A stretch of DNA of 5,953 bases. Origin: Anaerolineae bacterium (GTDB lineage: Bacteria > Chloroflexota > Anaerolineae > JAFGEY01). Made by a program: the position numbers and the translations under genes. Shown here in pieces: positions 1 through 5,657 of the stretch. Numbering within the stretch: the first letter of the stretch is position 1; each line of letters opens with the position of its first letter. Location of the stretch: contig JAFGJF010000518.1 of the NCBI GenBank assembly GCA_016929205.1, positions 1 to 5,953 on the forward strand. Direction: 5' to 3'. A model generated the notes under the pieces. That model was not told the origin of the DNA and ran no database searches. It saw only the letters and a program-made list of their open reading frames with translations.

Positions 1-560
1 GCGGCATTGCCCGTCTCGGTCTGGATGACGGCGATCCGGGAACGGCGCTCTCCGGCCTGCCCGCAAGAAATGACCCGCGTTCTCGGCCCATGCAGCGCGC
101 GCAAAGCCGTCGTCGTGCCATAGGTGCCCGTGCCCCACAAGTGGCCGGCATCGCATATCTCAACCTGGCCATCGTGAATCCACAGATAAACAGGTTTTTC
201 TGCCTGACCCTGGACAACGAGACCATCATAGCCCGCATACTTGAGTTCTGCACCCCAATGACCGCCCATCCCCGAACGGGAAAAAACCGACGGCCGCTGC
301 TGCGGCGCGATGCCCAGCACTTCAACGCGCCCCGCGCCCGAAGCCAACGTGCCTGTCAGCGGGCCGACCATAATAAACAACCGGTTTTCCGGATCAAAGG
401 CATCGATGCCGGGCGCGAGTTCCTCCCAGGCGATGCGCGCCGCGATGCCCACCCCGCCGATAAACTCAGGGGCGTATTTCATCGTCTCGATCGTCGTGAC
501 CTCACCGGACGACAGGTCGACGCGCAAAATTTTCCCGGTCCAGCCATACACGTCGCTCAT
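1..560 (-). CDS. Tungsten-containing aldehyde:ferredoxin oxidoreductase (AOR) family, N-terminal part, cut by left window edge
   Basis: Only the first 186 residues are inside the window; the frame is open to base 1, so the gene continues leftward (the family is usually about 600-700 residues). The N-terminal AOR domain is clear: YGWTGKILRVDLSSG at residues 5-19, IGGVGIAARIAWEE at 34-47, GPLTGT at 66-71, the SGMGGHWGAELKYAGYDG stretch at 96-113 and EKPVYLWI at 121-128. In characterised members this domain helps hold the bis-pyranopterin tungsten cofactor; the cysteines for the [4Fe-4S] cluster lie further on and cannot be seen. Family enzymes oxidise aldehydes to acids in the cytoplasm and pass electrons to ferredoxin. 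The ATG at 558-560 overlaps the stop of the upstream ferredoxin gene (ATGA) and has a GGGGGAAG ribosome site at about 563-571, so the two are probably translationally coupled, as in aorAB-type pairs. The substrate (AOR, GAPOR, FOR or BamB-like) cannot be told from this part. Confidence 0.92.
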   Translation of the reverse strand, partial: MSDVYGWTGKILRVDLSSGEVTTIETMKYAPEFIGGVGIAARIAWEELAPGIDAFDPENRLFIMVGPLTGTLASGAGRVEVLGIAPQQRPSVFSRSGMGGHWGAELKYAGYDGLVVQGQAEKPVYLWIHDGQVEICDAGHLWGTGTYGTTTALRALHGPRTRVISCGQAGERRSRIAVIQTETGNA

Positions 561-1078
561 CTCTTCCCCCTCTCGTCTGTTGGGACAAACTGCAACGCTC
601 CACCGGGACAAATCTCGACGCAGACCGGGCCTTCCGGTCTGCTGAAACACAGATCGCACTTGAAATAGATCCGCTTGCGCCCCGCAGCTTTCGAGTTGAT
701 CACCTGGCGCTCCGGCGTCAGCGGGCAGGCACGCACACAGGCTCCGCAGCCTCGACATTTCGCCGCATCGATGATGCGCGCGCCGGTCCTCTCGTCGATC
801 GACATCGCCGGTTCGTCCCAACGGGACATACAGGCATAGACGCAGGCCGGCCAATCACACTGCTTACATACCAGGATAGCAGGCAGTCCCGGGTAAAAAT
901 CGTCGAATTCAATGCGGATTCGCGATAAACTGGGATTACATTCATCCTCGTGATACAACGAACAGGCAACCTCACATTCTCTGCACGTCAGGCACCGGTC
1001 GGCATCAACCTCAACCACACCCGAGCGCGGCAACGGTACAATTCTCGTCTTCTCTTCGTACTTGATCACATCTACCAC
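557..1078 (-). CDS. Four-cluster [4Fe-4S] ferredoxin-like electron-transfer subunit (AOR-associated, HycB/AorA type)
   Basis: The 173-residue protein has sixteen cysteines in four groups: 29/32/35/39, 71/74/79/83, 108/111/114/118 and 141/144/153/157. This is the pattern of polyferredoxin subunits (HycB, DmsB, AorA) with four [4Fe-4S] clusters. No signal peptide or membrane segment is visible, so it should be cytoplasmic. Its stop overlaps the start of the AOR gene by ATGA, which points to a stoichiometric partner carrying electrons from the tungsten site to ferredoxin or another acceptor, as AorA does for AorB in Aromatoleum; the transfer of that role is inference. I chose the GTG at 1076-1078 because AAGGA lies 7 nt upstream (1086-1090); the nearby ATG at 1087-1089 is in another frame and stops after four codons. 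All cluster ligands are present and the gene appears intact, unlike the two genes before it. It starts 48 nt after the dehydratase remnant and is probably co-transcribed with it. Confidence 0.93.
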   Translation of the reverse strand: MVDVIKYEEKTRIVPLPRSGVVEVDADRCLTCRECEVACSLYHEDECNPSLSRIRIEFDDFYPGLPAILVCKQCDWPACVYACMSRWDEPAMSIDERTGARIIDAAKCRGCGACVRACPLTPERQVINSKAAGRKRIYFKCDLCFSRPEGPVCVEICPGGALQFVPTDERGKR

Positions 1079-1085
1079 GTTTGCA

Positions 1086-1090
1086 TCCTT
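1086..1090 (-). promoter_or_regulatory. Ribosome binding site of the ferredoxin gene
   Basis: AAGGA on the minus strand, 7 nt before the GTG at 1076-1078. It decides the start, since no in-frame ATG lies nearby. The surrounding 48-nt gap (1079-1126) shows no convincing promoter, only a short inverted repeat ACGAT-GAT-ATCGT at 1108-1120. Confidence 0.65.
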
Positions 1091-1126
1091 GTGTTTTCTA
1101 CGTTGTAACGATGATATCGTACACGA

Positions 1127-1957
1127 CTATTTCCGCCAATCCGGATTGACGTTGAACCTGAAATCACACCCATCTGGGGCCTGGGTCACTTGGTCGAGCC
1201 ACAGCGAGCGATAACCCACCTCGTAGGCCGGTGGTGGAGGTGTCCACACAGCCAAACGGCGTTGGATCTCGCGTTCATCCACCAGCAAGTTGAGCTTGGC
1301 CGCCTCGGCGTCCAGTTCGATCAAGTCGCCGTTTTCGACCACGGCCAGAGGTCCGCCCACAGCCGCCTCCGGTGCGATGTGCAAAATGACCGTTCCGTAA
1401 CAGGTGCCGCTCATACGCGCGTCGGTCACGCGCACCACATCGCGCAGCCCCTGGCGCAAGAGATGTGCCGGCAAACCGCCTGCCCCCGACTCGGGCATGC
1501 CCGGCGCACCAATCGGCCCCTGGAGCCGGTTGACAATGACGTGATCGCCGCTGATATGTGATAACACCTCGTCTGGATTTTCGCCACGCGGCATAATTGC
1601 TGCCGACCCGATGTGCTTGAGCAAGTGAGACGAAGCCGCCGCCGTTTTGATCACCGCCCCGTCGGGGGCCAGCGTGCCGCGCACGATGCGCAGCCCGCCA
1701 TTTGGCTGAATCGGTTCAGCAAGTGAGCGGATGATCTCGCGATCCCTGATCTTGACCCCTTCCAGGTTTTCTTGCAGCGTCTTGCCACTTGCAGTCATAA
1801 CCGACGTATCAAGCAACGGTTCCAGCTCTTTCATCACCGCAGTGATCCCACCAGCGTGATACAGTTCCTCTACCGTGCACGTGCCGCTGGGCTTGACACT
1901 GGTAATAAAGGGCGTTGCATCGCTGATCCGGTTGAAATCGTCCAGCATCAACTGCAC
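1127..1957 (-). pseudogene. IlvD/Edd-family sugar-acid dehydratase, C-terminal half only (truncated)
   Basis: The open frame gives 276 residues from a GTG at 1955-1957 (or 273 from the ATG at 1946-1948). They match only the C-terminal half of the roughly 570-600-residue dehydratases. Family motifs in order are LDDFNRI (5-11), KPSG (22-25), GTLAPDGAVIK (94-104), GPIGAPGMPE (147-156), DARMSGTCYGT (179-189) containing the serine (183) thought to act as catalytic base, PEAAVGGPLAVVENGDLIELD as interrupted segments at 196-216, and QAPDGCDF (259-266). The DARMSGT and GCDF signatures favour the sugar-acid branch (arabinonate, xylonate or galactonate dehydratases, which make 2-keto-3-deoxy acids) over biosynthetic IlvD. 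The N-terminal half, including the Fe-S cluster cysteines, is missing, so the product should be inactive. Homology resumes upstream of the GTG only to about base 1963 (A-G-V), where a DHDPS-family remnant begins in another frame. The best reading is a decayed gene; an assembly misjoin is the alternative. Confidence 0.88.
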
Positions 1958-2202
1958 GCCGGCACGCCGATAACCGCTGGCACCCGACCAGCTATCTGCT
2001 CGACCACCACCTGCATACCTTTCAGACGTTCCTCATCGGACAAAACCGCGAACCCGCTGGCATTGACCAGCCAGACGATGCCGTGCGCGCCGCAGCCCAC
2101 GCAAAACTCGACGACACACCGCAGCCCCTGCCAATCGACCTGCAGTCGTTCATCGAATGGCGTCGAAGGAATGGTAAACACACCGCGAAAAGACTGACTC
2201 AC
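1948..2202 (-). pseudogene. Dihydrodipicolinate synthase (DapA) family aldolase/dehydratase, N-terminal remnant (84 residues)
   Basis: The product starts at FRGVF (5-9), goes on to TPF (14-16), a first helix with DWQGL (23-27), then GAHGIVWLVNASG (38-50) and LSDEER (54-59), and ends at VPAVIGV (74-80). This is the first beta-alpha portion of a DHDPS-type TIM barrel; full members have about 290-310 residues. The Schiff-base lysine and the active-site tyrosine lie in the missing part, so it should be inactive. The usual TTGE motif is replaced by NASGF, so it was probably not a true lysine-pathway DapA but a subfamily acting on 2-keto-3-deoxy sugar acids; this fits its dehydratase neighbour but is inference. 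The GTG at 2200-2202 is preferred over the longer frame from 2235 because AAAGGAGGA sits just upstream and the product then begins where the family does. The frame ends at TGA 1948-1950, a few bases past the join, forming TGATG with an in-frame dehydratase ATG. Confidence 0.85.
1954..1969. repeat. Tandem 8-bp direct repeat at the gene-remnant junction
   Basis: GCACGCCG occurs twice with no gap (1954-1961 and 1962-1969). It lies where DHDPS-family homology ends and dehydratase homology begins, so it may be a scar of the event that joined them. Confidence 0.7.
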
Positions 2203-2206
2203 CCTG

Positions 2207-2215
2207 TCCTCCTTT
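2207..2215 (-). promoter_or_regulatory. Strong ribosome binding site of the truncated DHDPS-family gene
   Basis: AAAGGAGGA on the minus strand, ending 4 nt before the GTG at 2200-2202. It fixes that start against the upstream in-frame GTG at 2233-2235, and it has been kept although the gene behind it is broken. Confidence 0.8.
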
Positions 2216-2236
2216 GCCCACCAATTTTCCAGCACA

Positions 2237-2270
2237 CAAACAAAGGACCATTATAGCGTCTTTTTGTTTG
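2237..2270. repeat. Inverted repeat flanking the leftward -10 box (possible operator)
   Basis: CAAACAAA (2237-2244) and TTTGTTTG (2263-2270) are perfect 8-bp inverted arms with an 18-bp spacer; the half-sites repeat at 26 bp centre to centre. One arm lies in the promoter spacer and the other at the predicted transcription start, a position where a repressor would block initiation. The arms are simple and A-rich, so chance cannot be excluded. Confidence 0.35.
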
Positions 2271-2277
2271 CTGCCAA
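2250..2277 (-). promoter_or_regulatory. Sigma70-type promoter of the leftward operon
   Basis: On the minus strand TTGGCA (2272-2277, five of six matches to TTGACA) is followed by a 16-bp spacer and a perfect TATAAT (2250-2255). Transcription would start near 2243, giving a leader of about 40 nt before the GTG at 2202. It would drive both gene remnants and, by read-through, the ferredoxin and AOR genes. Confidence 0.6.
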
Positions 2278-2293
2278 ATAGATACCCGGCCCA

Positions 2294-2323
2294 TTCGCTC
2301 GCTTTATCCAGCTATAGTATAAT
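2294..2323 (+). promoter_or_regulatory. Candidate promoter of the rightward propeller-protein genes
   Basis: A perfect TATAAT lies at 2318-2323. The best -35 is weak: TTCGCT at 2294-2299 with an 18-bp spacer, three of six matches to consensus. Initiation near 2330 would give a leader of about 70 nt to the ATG at 2399. A poor -35 may mean activator dependence or a different sigma factor. Confidence 0.45.
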
Positions 2324-2390
2324 AGTGTCGAACCCAACGAACCATCACAGAAACAGCTACCATACAACTACAAACCGAAAAGAGAGCTCG

Positions 2391-2402
2391 ATGACACGAT
2401 GA
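2391..2402 (+). other. Three-codon leader frame overlapping the propeller gene start
   Basis: ATG-ACA-CGA-TGA begins at 2391, only 4 nt after the purine-rich GAAAAGAGAG, and its stop overlaps the real start as ATGA (2399-2402). Ribosomes could load on the leader and reinitiate at 2399. This is a reading of spacing only. Confidence 0.25.
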
Positions 2403-3559
2403 AAAAGGTGCTGAAAACAACCGGGGTCATCCTTGGCACGTTGCTGCTGCTGCTCGCGCTGCTGTTCGGCTATTGGTTCCTGCGCCCCAACCGGGCTCGG
2501 GTCGACGCCAACGTGGTGCTGGAAACCTGGTACATCACCGATGACAACATGCACAACTCGAACACTGACCTGATTCAGTGGCAAGACCAGTTCTACGTCG
2601 CCTATGTCTCTTCGCCGTACCACTTTGCCAGCGACGCATCGGTCCTGCACATCAAGCGTTCTGCCGACGCGGGACGCAGTTGGCAAGAGCAAGCAACCTT
2701 TAATCCGCCAGGTGAAGACATCCGCGACCCCAAGTTTGCCATCGTTGGCCAGCGCCTCTTTTTGTACGCGCTCAAAAATACCAATTTCATCGCCGAGCCG
2801 TACATTTCGGTCTATGCCTATACAGAGGATGGCACGGCATGGACAGCATTCGAGACCGTTCCGGGATTGGACGGCTGGTTGTTCTGGCGGCCAAAAACGC
2901 AGGATGGGGAGCTGTTTTACAACGCCGCATATTGGTACGAGCACGGCGAAGCGATCCTGATCCAGTCGACTGACGGTATTCAATGGGAGCGGGTAGCAAC
3001 CATCTACCAGGGAGGGCGGAACGACGAGACCGAGATCGAGTTCTTGGTCGATGGGCGGATGATCGCCACGGGACGACTGGAATACGGTGAGGCGACCGAC
3101 GCCATCTTTGGCGACGTAAAGGGGGCGACGTTGATCGCCGTCGCCGAGCCGCCGTACACCGAATGGACAGAACGGGTGCAGAGTAAGGTCACCCGCCTCG
3201 ACGGTCCGTATCTATTTACCTATCACGGACGGACCTATGCTGTGGGCCGCTACCAGCCGGATCTGGGCAAAAGCGGGCTGCTCACCGCCCAGGGCAGCGC
3301 GCTGGCGCGCAAGCGCACCGCCCTTTTCGAGATTCGCGAACACGGTCTGGCCTACCTCACCGATCTGCCCAGTGCCGGCGATACCTCCTATGTTGGGCTG
3401 ATCGTCGATGGCGACGTCGCTTACGCCACTTACTACACTAGCCCGACCAACCGTGATTATCCCTGGGTGATCGGTATGATGCGCCCTTCGGTCGTGATCA
3501 TGGCCAGAATCGACCTCAAAGCGATGGAAACGCTGGCCGATAGCAAAAACGCACAATAG
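2399..3559 (+). CDS. Membrane-anchored sialidase-like (Asp-box/BNR) beta-propeller protein, function unknown
   Basis: The 386-residue protein begins MKKVLK and has a hydrophobic segment at about 8-28 (GVILGTLLLLLALLFGYWFL) without a clear cleavage site, so it is probably a signal anchor with the rest outside the cell. The outer part has sialidase-type features: a full Asp-box SADAGRSW at 88-95 and weaker ones at 142-148 (TEDGTAW) and 190-196 (STDGIQW), plus an RDPKF segment at 109-113 resembling strands of glycosidase propellers. Its regular alternation of aromatic strands and turns fits a five- or six-bladed propeller. There are no cysteines. The full arginine triad and nucleophile of true sialidases cannot be assigned, so enzymatic activity is unproven. 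It precedes another propeller protein by 64 nt and is probably co-transcribed with it. The ATG at 2399 is accepted because the hydrophobic N-terminus follows it directly; a purine-rich GAAAAGAGAG lies at 2377-2386, which is rather far upstream. Confidence 0.8.
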   Translation: MKKVLKTTGVILGTLLLLLALLFGYWFLRPNRARVDANVVLETWYITDDNMHNSNTDLIQWQDQFYVAYVSSPYHFASDASVLHIKRSADAGRSWQEQATFNPPGEDIRDPKFAIVGQRLFLYALKNTNFIAEPYISVYAYTEDGTAWTAFETVPGLDGWLFWRPKTQDGELFYNAAYWYEHGEAILIQSTDGIQWERVATIYQGGRNDETEIEFLVDGRMIATGRLEYGEATDAIFGDVKGATLIAVAEPPYTEWTERVQSKVTRLDGPYLFTYHGRTYAVGRYQPDLGKSGLLTAQGSALARKRTALFEIREHGLAYLTDLPSAGDTSYVGLIVDGDVAYATYYTSPTNRDYPWVIGMMRPSVVIMARIDLKAMETLADSKNAQ

Positions 3560-3580
3560 CTCGATTATCTCCGTTATCCA

Positions 3581-3601
3581 GAGCATGCCACAGGTATGCT
3601 C
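3581..3601 (+). other. Intercistronic RNA hairpin
   Basis: GAGCATGCC (3581-3589) pairs with GGTATGCTC (3593-3601) over 9 bp with one G-U pair and a 3-nt ACA loop. No T-run follows, so it is not a standard intrinsic terminator. It lies 9 nt ahead of the ribosome site of the next gene and could stabilise an mRNA end or set the ratio of the two products. Confidence 0.5.
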
Positions 3602-3610
3602 CGCTATTGC

Positions 3611-3617
3611 AAGGAGG
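3611..3617 (+). promoter_or_regulatory. Ribosome binding site of the Kelch-like protein gene
   Basis: AAGGAGG ends 6 nt before the ATG at 3624-3626 and decides that start over an in-frame ATG 13 codons upstream at 3585, which lies inside the hairpin region and would put polar residues ahead of the signal peptide. Confidence 0.85.
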
Positions 3618-3623
3618 CACGAT

Positions 3624-5597
3624 ATGAACAAGACCAATCCGTTGCCATCCGTAGCAATCCTGCTGCTGTCGATTGTCTTGGGCCTGGTTGGGGCAGGTGG
3701 CGCAATCGCGCGAACCAGCCAGACAGCTAATGACGCTATGGCTATCCAGATCCAGCCGGGTGCAGGGCAAGATATTCCGGCGACTGCAGCGATCACGACA
3801 ACCGCGTCGACCTTGAGCATCGGTCCTGCCAGCGTGTCCGGGTCCTCGCTCGGCGGCGACGATTGTTACGCGGCAGGCAATACCAGGGTCATGTGTTTTT
3901 CCATTCACAACGGCTCTCCTGATGCCGAATGGCTTAGTCAGGTACGGCTGACGTTTCCCACGCTCGACGGCGCATGGGAGGTTGCCTGCCACACTCAAGA
4001 TGCTGCCGATTCGAGCGGCTCCCCGGTCAACATGGCTTGCAATGCGTCCGGCAACGAGATCGTATTCACTGACAACGACGTCGAAACGCCCGACAATATT
4101 GGCGAGCTTTCTGCCGGCAGCAGTTGGGGGTTCTGCGCCAGCGTGACCGTGCCCGGCGCTTACACCGGCGACCGGATCGTCAATTGGGGGATCTTGGGGG
4201 ATGGTGACGGAGCACCACCACACGACGAGACGGGCATATTGAGCGTCGAGCAGTGCCTGCCCTTGATGATCAAACCAAGCACACTGCAGGTACAAGGATG
4301 CAATGGGATCACCCAGACCCTGACCTTTGAGTTATGGAACGACACGGGCAGCAATGGCACCTTTGCCCTGTCGTACGAGGTGACATCTGGCAATGGAACA
4401 TTCAGCGGCCCGGACAGTCTCGTCCTCTCCGACGGAGAGATCGTCACCTGGACGGCCTCGCTCGTTCCCGACAAATGCCTGTCTGTCGGCGATGTGGTGG
4501 CAGCCGCCCTATCAGTGAGCGGCAACGGACGGCAAGATACCTCGCTCGTGACACACACGGCACTTGCCTTTGCCGGCTGGCAGGGTCAAACCGTCAGCCC
4601 GGTGCCGGCGATGGACAACGTTGTGATCTGGGCATCACATGCCGACGGCGGGCTGTGGAGCATTGGCGGCTATGGCTCTATGGGCGCAACCCAGCGCTAC
4701 GATCCGCAGACCAACCAATGGACGACGCACACGCCAGAGACGGTCATCACGCCCACGATCGAATATCCGATGGATGGCTGCTACGGCCTGAACGACCAGG
4801 GACACGAGGTCGTCGTTCTCTTTCCCGACACCATCGTCACAGGCACACTGCACGTCTACGACATCACAACGGACATATGGTCTGAGCAGCCGATCCCCAC
4901 CGGATACCCTGCTGAAGGACGCTGGGGACACGATGTCGTCTCGCTGCTCAACGTGCCCGGCATCAACCAGAACACTTGCTATCTGTCCGGCGGATCAACC
5001 GAGGTGGGTGGCGGCCGGACACGAGATCTGTGGCGGTACGATCCGGAGACCAATGTCACGGTCTACCTTGGGCTATTTCCGGCTAGCATCTGGTTCGGCT
5101 TTCACGCCTCGTGGCACGTGCCGTGGATCGGTCAAGAAGGCGCGATCTGTGTCGGCGGCGGGATCGACCACAACAGCAAAAGCGACGTCGCCGCCTCAAC
5201 ACAATGTTACGATCTCGCGACAGGACAATTCAGGGCAGAAAACGCCGACCTCGGACCGCTGCCGGAGCCGTGGTGGGGCATGGCCGACGGCTGGCGGACC
5301 TACAACGGGCGCTACCAGATCTGGCTCGCCAACGGTGTAGCTCAGAACGGCGCATTGATCCAGGCCTCGGCCTACGCGGACGAGACCACAGGCGGTTTTG
5401 TCTATGGACCCAGACCCACAGTCGCCTTATATCGCCTCGAAGGGACAGGTTGGAATGGGCAGTTCTTTGTCGAGCAGGGGGCGGCAGGAGGATTCCAATA
5501 TACCTACCACAACCATCTTCTCGTCCAATGTCCCATCTGCGCTAGGAGCTATCTGCCCACCGTTCTAAACGATTACACGTCGCCGGCAACGCCCTAG
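3624..5597 (+). CDS. Secreted Kelch-like beta-propeller protein with two N-terminal beta-rich domains and YLP tail
   Basis: The 657-residue protein has a signal peptide at about 1-29 (hydrophobic core AILLLSIVLGLVGAGGA). Residues about 60-211 form a cysteine-containing region (C81, C91, C122, C139, C171, C211) that I do not recognise, with a TFP-W-C pattern. Residues about 212-312 look like an Ig-like or BACON-type domain with C226 and C285. From about 330 to 610 a Kelch-like propeller is indicated by repeats of the GG-x-YDP-x-TNxW kind: LWSIGGYGS with RYDPQTNQW (344-366), VYDITTDIW (411-419), CYLSGGSTE with WRYDPETN (452-477) and CVGGGIDH with CYDLATGQF (509-536). The C-terminus has CPIC (636-639) and the tail YLPTVLN (643-649), a short ending common on exported Chloroflexota proteins. 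It is probably extracellular or surface-bound. No catalytic residues, such as the galactose oxidase copper ligands, can be assigned. It follows the Asp-box propeller gene by 64 nt, suggesting a shared surface role such as glycan binding. Confidence 0.82.
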   Translation: MNKTNPLPSVAILLLSIVLGLVGAGGAIARTSQTANDAMAIQIQPGAGQDIPATAAITTTASTLSIGPASVSGSSLGGDDCYAAGNTRVMCFSIHNGSPDAEWLSQVRLTFPTLDGAWEVACHTQDAADSSGSPVNMACNASGNEIVFTDNDVETPDNIGELSAGSSWGFCASVTVPGAYTGDRIVNWGILGDGDGAPPHDETGILSVEQCLPLMIKPSTLQVQGCNGITQTLTFELWNDTGSNGTFALSYEVTSGNGTFSGPDSLVLSDGEIVTWTASLVPDKCLSVGDVVAAALSVSGNGRQDTSLVTHTALAFAGWQGQTVSPVPAMDNVVIWASHADGGLWSIGGYGSMGATQRYDPQTNQWTTHTPETVITPTIEYPMDGCYGLNDQGHEVVVLFPDTIVTGTLHVYDITTDIWSEQPIPTGYPAEGRWGHDVVSLLNVPGINQNTCYLSGGSTEVGGGRTRDLWRYDPETNVTVYLGLFPASIWFGFHASWHVPWIGQEGAICVGGGIDHNSKSDVAASTQCYDLATGQFRAENADLGPLPEPWWGMADGWRTYNGRYQIWLANGVAQNGALIQASAYADETTGGFVYGPRPTVALYRLEGTGWNGQFFVEQGAAGGFQYTYHNHLLVQCPICARSYLPTVLNDYTSPATP

Positions 5598-5657
5598 CAG
5601 TCGCAGCTCAATTCACGGCCATACAAGGTACGATGACAGCATAAACACTGTCGCCGT
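5598..5657. other. Convergent intergenic spacer
   Basis: This 60-bp gap separates two genes that run toward each other. It contains one short inverted repeat, GACAG (5635-5639) and CTGTC (5648-5652), with no T-run on either strand. No clear terminator is seen, so transcripts may overlap here or end by Rho. Confidence 0.4.

Noticed and set aside
90..668. Long plus-strand frames over the AOR and ferredoxin genes
   Set aside because: They are antisense to two clearly recognised families, show basic, low-hydrophobicity composition with no motif, and have no ribosome site.
1108..1120. Short inverted repeat ACGAT-GAT-ATCGT before the ferredoxin gene as an operator
   Set aside because: Arms of 5 bp with a 3-nt centre are too short, and no promoter could be placed around them.
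1137..1148. Perfect 12-bp palindrome CAATCCGGATTG
   Set aside because: It lies within the last codons of the dehydratase remnant and no second copy was noticed; one 12-bp palindrome is easily a chance event.
1946..1957. TGATG overlap as evidence of a designed two-gene coupling of DHDPS-like and dehydratase proteins
   Set aside because: Both proteins lack essential halves at this very point, so the overlap is more simply a by-product of the join.
2203..2235. Longer start for the DHDPS-family remnant at the GTG of 2233-2235
   Set aside because: The extra 11 residues run across the AAAGGAGGA ribosome site of the inner GTG and add nothing that matches the family.
2357..2983. Minus-strand frame of 208 codons under the Asp-box propeller gene
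   Set aside because: It is antisense to a gene with a membrane anchor and Asp-boxes; no family features or ribosome site are seen.
3516..4295. Long minus-strand frame across the two propeller genes
   Set aside because: It spans the end of one gene, the hairpin, the ribosome site and the signal peptide of the next, which are better supported on the plus strand.
4334..4885. Plus-strand frame inside the Kelch-like gene
   Set aside because: It is arginine-rich, typical of a shifted frame in GC-rich coding DNA, and the main frame carries the Kelch motifs throughout.
5635..5652. Possible bidirectional terminator GACAG/CTGTC between the convergent genes
   Set aside because: The stem is only 5 bp with an 8-nt loop and there is no T-run on either side.
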